DNA from: Euglena gracilis
Taxonomy: Eukaryota; Euglenida; Euglenophyceae; Euglenales
Length of the DNA: 64,000 nucleotides
Assembly: GCA_039621445.1 (NCBI GenBank)
Contig: CP154957.1
Span: forward strand, 2,474,504 to 2,538,503
Direction: 5' to 3'
Shown one piece after another: positions 22,939-64,000 of this stretch. Made by a program: the position numbers and the translations under genes. Position 1 is the stretch's first letter; every line of letters begins with the position of its first letter. The notes under the pieces were generated by a model. The model was given only the letters and a program-made list of their open reading frames with translations, did no database searches and was not told where the DNA came from.

Positions 22939-23197
22939 CAGGCTTCTTTTTAAGTTAACTATCCCGCCGCCCCCGGGGGGGGTGGGTTGGTCCCGGCTGG
23001 ACCCCCCCCCCCCGGGGGGGGTCCCGCGCCAGAGGCGCTGGGTATACCTTTTCGGCGCGAAGCGCCGAAAATTTTTGAAAATTGCCTTTAACGGGCCCGA
23101 TTTTGGGGGGTCCCCCCCCCCGGGGGGGCCCCGCGCCACCCTGGGTTGGTAGGGGGACCCCCCCCCTCCCCCCCCGGGGGTCTTAAAAAGAAGCCTG
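22939..23197. mobile_element. CAGGCTTCTTTTTAAG-ended MITE, 8-bp target duplication (copy 1)
   Basis: 259 bp with perfect 16-bp terminal inverted repeats (CAGGCTTCTTTTTAAG / CTTAAAAAGAAGCCTG) and an exact 8-bp duplication CTGGGATA at 22931-22938 and 23198-23205. The interior consists of C-run/G-run hairpins around a central palindrome TTTTCGGCGCGAAGCGCCG. Non-coding. The 8-bp duplication and CAGG ends suggest a hAT-type MITE (inference). Copies at 51859-52079 and 53591-53866 lie inside the ABCC gene. Confidence 0.9.
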
Positions 23198-23205
23198 CTG
23201 GGATA

Positions 23206-24228
23206 CCCCCCTAATTTGACAACCCTAATCCAGGTTAGAGAAGAATGGTCGACTTCTCTGCCCTTTATCCAAGACTCAGCAATGGGAATGTGTCATGAAT
23301 ACGGCTGGGGGGTCAACAACATGATTTGCCAGTGGAACGGTGCCATTGACAGACGACAATGGGAAATGACCATCTTTAATGTGATTTTGGGACATTTTTG
23401 ACCGCATCTTGGGTTAAGAAAAAATATATTATCTTTTATGGGCCAAATCAAATTCAATGCTTCAAATAAGAGTGCTTCAAAGAATGTGTTGCTAACGCAG
23501 GGAGGAGTCAACGACACGATGTGTTTTGGGCTAAAGGGGGGGGGGGCAATGTCGCATTTGGAGTTTGAAAAACCATGGAATGCTGAATCGCGGGTCAACC
23601 CTGGCAACAATCTATTGTCTTTCCGACATGCGACGGCACATCTTCTTCCATTTGCTTTCCATCCATAACAACTCAGGAATCACAGTAGCCCCAGGTTATG
23701 ATCAGATTTTATTTCAAAGGCCGATTCTTCGCCCAAAGGCATGCTGTCCCTTTGAGGAGTAGGATTTGAGAAATATGTTTGTCTTTCAAAGATGGCATGG
23801 TGCTTTCAGAATGTGTTTCCACCACAGAAGGAGGGATGGATGTATATTCTGGTCCTGGATAGATTGTAATAAACTGCGATCAGAAAAGTTTTTTTTTGAA
23901 GTTGCAACTTCTTTAGCCCAAAAAAGTGTTTTGTTGTTTCCCCCCCCCTCTCTCCATTGATGAACAGAATCCCCTAAATGTGGAATTTTTATGGCTTCCT
24001 GACAAAGTTTTTCGTGCCGGACGGAAGTGATGATTTTTGCCATACTATTCTTTTGGTGCCCCCTGAATGGAGGGTGTCCGAACCGCCCATTTGGGAAATT
24101 CGCAGTTTTTTGCAAAAAGAATTTATGCACATGTCATCCCCCCTGATCTTGTCCCCCCCCGACCTTGTCGCATACCCGGCAAAGGGTCTGGGCCAGGGTC
24201 TGCCAAAGGAGATTTTTTTGACCCCCCC
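23206..24228. other. No gene seen
   Basis: AT-richer unique sequence without definable repeats. Short frames on both strands show no known domain. Confidence 0.4.
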
Positions 24229-24286
24229 CCCCGATCTTGTCCCATACCCAGGATAGCATCAGCTGGGGTATGGGACAAGATCGGGG
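24229..24286. repeat. Palindrome built on GATCTTGTCCCATACCC
   Basis: Arms CCCCGATCTTGTCCCATACC and its near-perfect reverse complement are separated by ~16 nt. A diverged GATCTTGTCCCCCCC / GACCTTGTCGCATACCC pair sits just upstream (about 24150-24180), so the motif is repeated. It may be the remains of a small TIR element. Confidence 0.6.
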
Positions 24287-25035
24287 GAGGGGGATGGTTG
24301 GTCAGTTTCTCTCCCCTCTTTGAATGGGAGTCTCTCCCGTGTCCTCAATCTCCTCAATATTTATTTATTTATTTATTTATTATTTTTTTCCAATCAAGCT
24401 GGCACTTTTGATGTCATCAGGAGGCTCTGTTCAATTGGATGGCACCCTCAGTTTTTTTTGTTTCCAATGCCTTTTACACCGCAATGTTTTTTCGCTGACT
24501 TGAGAATCAGCTCCCATCTGGACCAGTGATGTGCAGCTTTTATGAACAGCTTTTATGAATCACCTACACAAATTTCATTTTCCTCAACTCGGTCATTTTC
24601 ATCAATTTCTGTGATGGCTCTGAAGAATTGCATTGCACTGGTTGGTTGGTGTTTCCATAGGAAAAAATAAAAAAATTCTGCCTTCCTCCACCCTCTTGGA
24701 TCTTGCCTGCTTTAATGAATCAGAATAACAGACCGAGATCATGGCAGCACACCGCAGATGTCTTTTTCTGAGGCGGTGTTATTTTCCAGGGCGTCTACTC
24801 CGTGCTTGTGAAAGCGAGACCCGCAGCTAGTATCAACGGGCATTTGCGTATTCATAAACTCCTGGACCTCGTTCCCCTGAGATCCCGGATCTTTCGAACC
24901 TGAAGAAGAAGTGCACCGCAGACGAGGGGGGTGTGGTTTATTGCTCGCAAACCTTGCAGCCTGGATGCTGGCGGCTGTGACGGGTGCGGTGAGGCTGCAC
25001 TGGCAGCTGAGCCACCAAGTGCCCCCCAGCAGTCT
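24287..25035. other. No gene seen
   Basis: Contains a TTTA tetranucleotide run at about 24358-24385 and otherwise unique sequence. A GC-richer part (24740-25030) has no recognisable product. Confidence 0.4.
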
Positions 25036-25286
25036 GCCCATACAATGACTTAGTCACTTGCTGAGCCCCCCCCCCCCCCCCCGGGTGAGTGGTTTTTGGC
25101 CCGGACCCCCCAGGGGGGGGGTGGTTGGCAGAAAACCACCAAAAACTTTTTTTGGCTTTTTTTCCTTCACAATTGTGTCAAATTTCCTCCCAGGGGGACT
25201 GCGATTGAGTGGTTTTCTGAGAATCAGTGAGCGACTGGTTTTTGGAAGAGTCCAAGTGACCCCCCCCATGGTCGGTAAAGAATTGT
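25036..25286. repeat. Diverged element with CATACAATnnCTTA-type ends
   Basis: Left end about GCCCATACAATGACTTAG, right end GTAAAGAATTGTATGAGC; inside are C/G runs, GAGTGGTTTTC and GCGACTGGTTTTTGG words. It resembles the GTGACTGACTGG family (22600-22930, 57001-57470). It abuts the GC-rich candidate exon that follows. Confidence 0.45.
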
Positions 25287-25440
25287 ATGAGCCCGCCTTG
25301 CGTCGCGTCCGCCGCCTACGCCGCCACGGCGGCGCTGCTGGCCGGCTGCGACGCTTGTCTCCTTGCCCTGCGCCGCTCGGGGGGGATTGCTGCGATTCCC
25401 TTTCCGGAGGAGGACGACCCCGTGCTTGGGCTTCCAGCAA
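25287..25440 (+). other. Candidate 5' exon (GC-rich, ATG-initiated)
   Basis: From ATG at 25287 a frame reads MSPPCVASAAYAATAALLAG, continues with a hydrophobic stretch and then FPEEDDPVLGLPASP. The base composition matches the ABCC exons downstream and contrasts with its surroundings. An N-terminal segment of the transporter (some MRPs have an extra N-terminal membrane domain) is one possibility; a separate gene or chance is equally open. A CAG lies where an intron of this gene could begin (about 25433). Confidence 0.25.
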
Positions 25441-25569
25441 GCCCTGCCGTTGCTGTTCATTTTTCAGATCCAGCTCTGAACAGAAGCCTCTCGATTGTGA
25501 AAAATGGATTCCCCCCCCCGAAATGAAAATTTCCCAAGAAGAAGCTTCTCGTCTCGGGTTTTCCACGGT

Positions 25570-26590
25570 GTGACTGAGTGGTAGCCCGGGGCTTTAATTG
25601 GGGTGGGAGTTTATGGTGGATCAAAGGTTTCCTGGAATATTACCGAAAGTGTGAAAACCCCCAAGTCAAAAGCCGGCAGGGTTAAGCTAGCACGTCGAAA
25701 CTTCGACCAGTGGTTTTGCGGGAAAAGCTGAAAAATTCCAAAGTGGTGGGTGGGTTGCCAATTTTAGGTTTCATTCTCATGTGAAGAGGTGTAAGGAAGG
25801 TAAGTTAGGGGGGAGGGTAGAGAAGCATTTAGTAAAGTTTAAATGAACCTCGGACAAGGGGACCATTACCCACCAGGGGGGGGTAACCGACAGAAAGCCT
25901 ACCGCCTGTCGCATGGAGCATCATTGGGCATGTCCCCAGTGGGGGTCAACATCGTTGTCCTCAGTCCCAGACCCCCCCCTCTTTAGAAATGCCTTTAAAA
26001 ACATTTAAAAGGCACCTTAGATATTTTGAAATTAACGCCTTAAAGGATTTATGCTGCCTGGGGGGGGCTTCAATTCGGACCAATGGTCAAAACCCAGGGG
26101 GTGCATTTATTCGGGCCATTCATTCGGGGGAGGGCAAGCCCCCCCCCCCCCCCCAGGGATCTCAATTTTTTTTCTCTGTGCTTCGCAGTGGGGAAGGTGA
26201 AATATTATGTTTTTTTTTTCAAGAGCAAATCACATTTTTTGAGTTTTTAGGCCCAAATGTTTTTTTTTTGGCGCCGGATTTTTTTGCACGGGGGGGTCTG
26301 ACCCCCCCCCCCCCGGTACCCCAGTGCCCTGGGTGCCCCGGCAAGGAAGGAAAATGCACCCCAAATAGAAGCCTCCTCCACTTTCAGCCAAAAGTGCGGC
26401 TGGTCCCCCGAAAATAAGCAAAAAAGGCCCAAATCCTGCCGGGTTGACTTATGCAAAGCGCAACGGCAGCGCTCACTTTATACGCTGGGGTCAAAACTAT
26501 CCCCTGCTCGCCATCCGACTGGACCCCCCCCCCCCCCCCCTGGACCCCATCCCCCACAGGCCCGCCGGCCCCACCAGGGGTTCATGAGAG
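25570..26590. other. No gene seen
   Basis: Mixed sequence with C/G runs (about 26137-26155, 26300-26315, 26525-26540). The frames crossing it are proline/glycine-rich products of the runs. Confidence 0.4.
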
Positions 26591-26593
26591 AAC

Positions 26594-26765
26594 CCTTATT
26601 GGGGAGTGTATATGATTTATATTGATATTAGTCGTAATATATACTGTTGTACCTGTATTTGGTTATGCATGCATATGCATATGTATATATGTTTTATAGG
26701 ATATGTATATATGTACTTGTATATATGTGTGCATGCATGTATATGCATACACATATATACTTAAA
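26594..26765. repeat. AT-rich ATGTATAT/TGCATATG microsatellite
   Basis: About 170 bp of alternating purine-pyrimidine words (ATATATGT, TGCATGCATATGCATATG). Nothing suggests a promoter beyond the AT-richness, although it lies just upstream of the first certain exon of the transporter. Confidence 0.7.
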
Positions 26766-26911
26766 AAAAACAGCCGATGGGATACGTTTTTGTTGAGTCA
26801 GTGAAAACTGACTCCCCTGTTGAGTCAACATGGGAGGGAAAACAAGAAGTAAGTTCGGTTTGTCTTCAAAAAAGGCTGCTGCTGGCGCACTACGTTCATG
26901 ATCATGTCCAC

Positions 26912-63693
<36,782 letters not shown>

Positions 63694-64000
63694 GGGCAGT
63701 GCCGGTTGTCATGCCTGGGGAGGAACGTCGCAGTCTTTTCCTGGTGGACTTAAATGCAGGCGTCTTTATCTGTTTTTTGATATTGATGATTATATTAGTT
63801 TATTGTATTTTCACACGAAGATTTCCTCAATTTATCTGTCCTTATATTTTCAAGACATTTTCTCGCGCTGAAATCCCATTGTGCAAGCCTGGAATTTGAT
63901 GGGCCTCTACCTGTGTGCAGGGGAAAGAAAGTTGGATTTGAGTTCAGGTGGAATGTCAAAAAACAATCGAATTGAGTTGAATCGACTTGAGTTCAATTCA
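63694..64000 (+). other. Start of the next intron, cut by the window
   Basis: Begins GGG-CAGTGCCGG; AT-rich thereafter, ending in ATTGAATTGAGTTGAATCGA-like words. No exon is recognised before the window ends. Confidence 0.5.

Overview
The window is eukaryotic nuclear DNA, gene-poor and packed with repeats, dominated by long runs of G or C. One gene can be read with confidence: a multidrug-resistance-associated (ABCC/MRP-type) ABC transporter on the + strand. It runs from about 26.9 kb to beyond the right edge. It is split into at least 31 short GC-rich exons, some only 34-45 nt long, spread over more than 36 kb. Both transmembrane domains, most of NBD1 (Walker A, signature, H-loop) and the start of NBD2 (Walker A, Q-loop region) are present. 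The NBD2 signature, Walker B and stop codon lie outside the window.

Most introns of this gene are not GT-AG. When exons are joined so that the protein matches the ABCC family in length and reading frame, the recurring layout is exon | N3-CAG(G)...(C)CTG-N5 | exon, with the two intron ends complementary to each other. As I recall, this is the signature of the nonconventional introns of Euglenozoa (euglenids, probably diplonemids), so a euglenozoan is my best guess for the organism. The guess rests on intron structure and on recollection, not on a marker gene.

The N3 + N5 spacing adds up to 8 nt, and the 8 nt spanning each end tend to be direct repeats. The intron at 60876-61131 is a ~248 bp CAGGG...CCCTG element inside a perfect 8-bp duplication (GATGGGGT). 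The intron at 43711-44183 has 7 of 8 matching. Removing the element plus one copy of the duplication restores the reading frame exactly. The introns therefore look like insertions of small terminal-inverted-repeat (TIR) transposons with 8-bp target-site duplications, spliced out in register. Free copies of such elements, with 8-bp duplications, sit at 22939-23197, 51859-52079 and 53591-53866.

Layout: 1-6.6 kb has no recognisable gene and holds several repeat families, including a TA-flanked miniature element (361-575), a long palindrome (980-1067) and tandem repeats. 6.67-14.49 kb is one 7.8 kb unit with ~250 bp terminal inverted repeats and a 10-bp flanking direct repeat (CTAACAATGG). It is filled by a 112-bp satellite that has itself been invaded by two TIR elements, one of which carries a third. 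14.9-15.9 kb is another TA-flanked element. 16.4-18 kb holds GGAC/CGGCC simple repeats and a decayed retroelement-like coding stretch with two 2A-like motifs. 18-26.6 kb is non-coding as far as I can see, with more elements and AT-rich microsatellite. 26.9-64 kb is the ABCC gene, its introns carrying at least four further repeat families.

Exon coordinates are exact where both splice ends could be solved, and approximate where marked.
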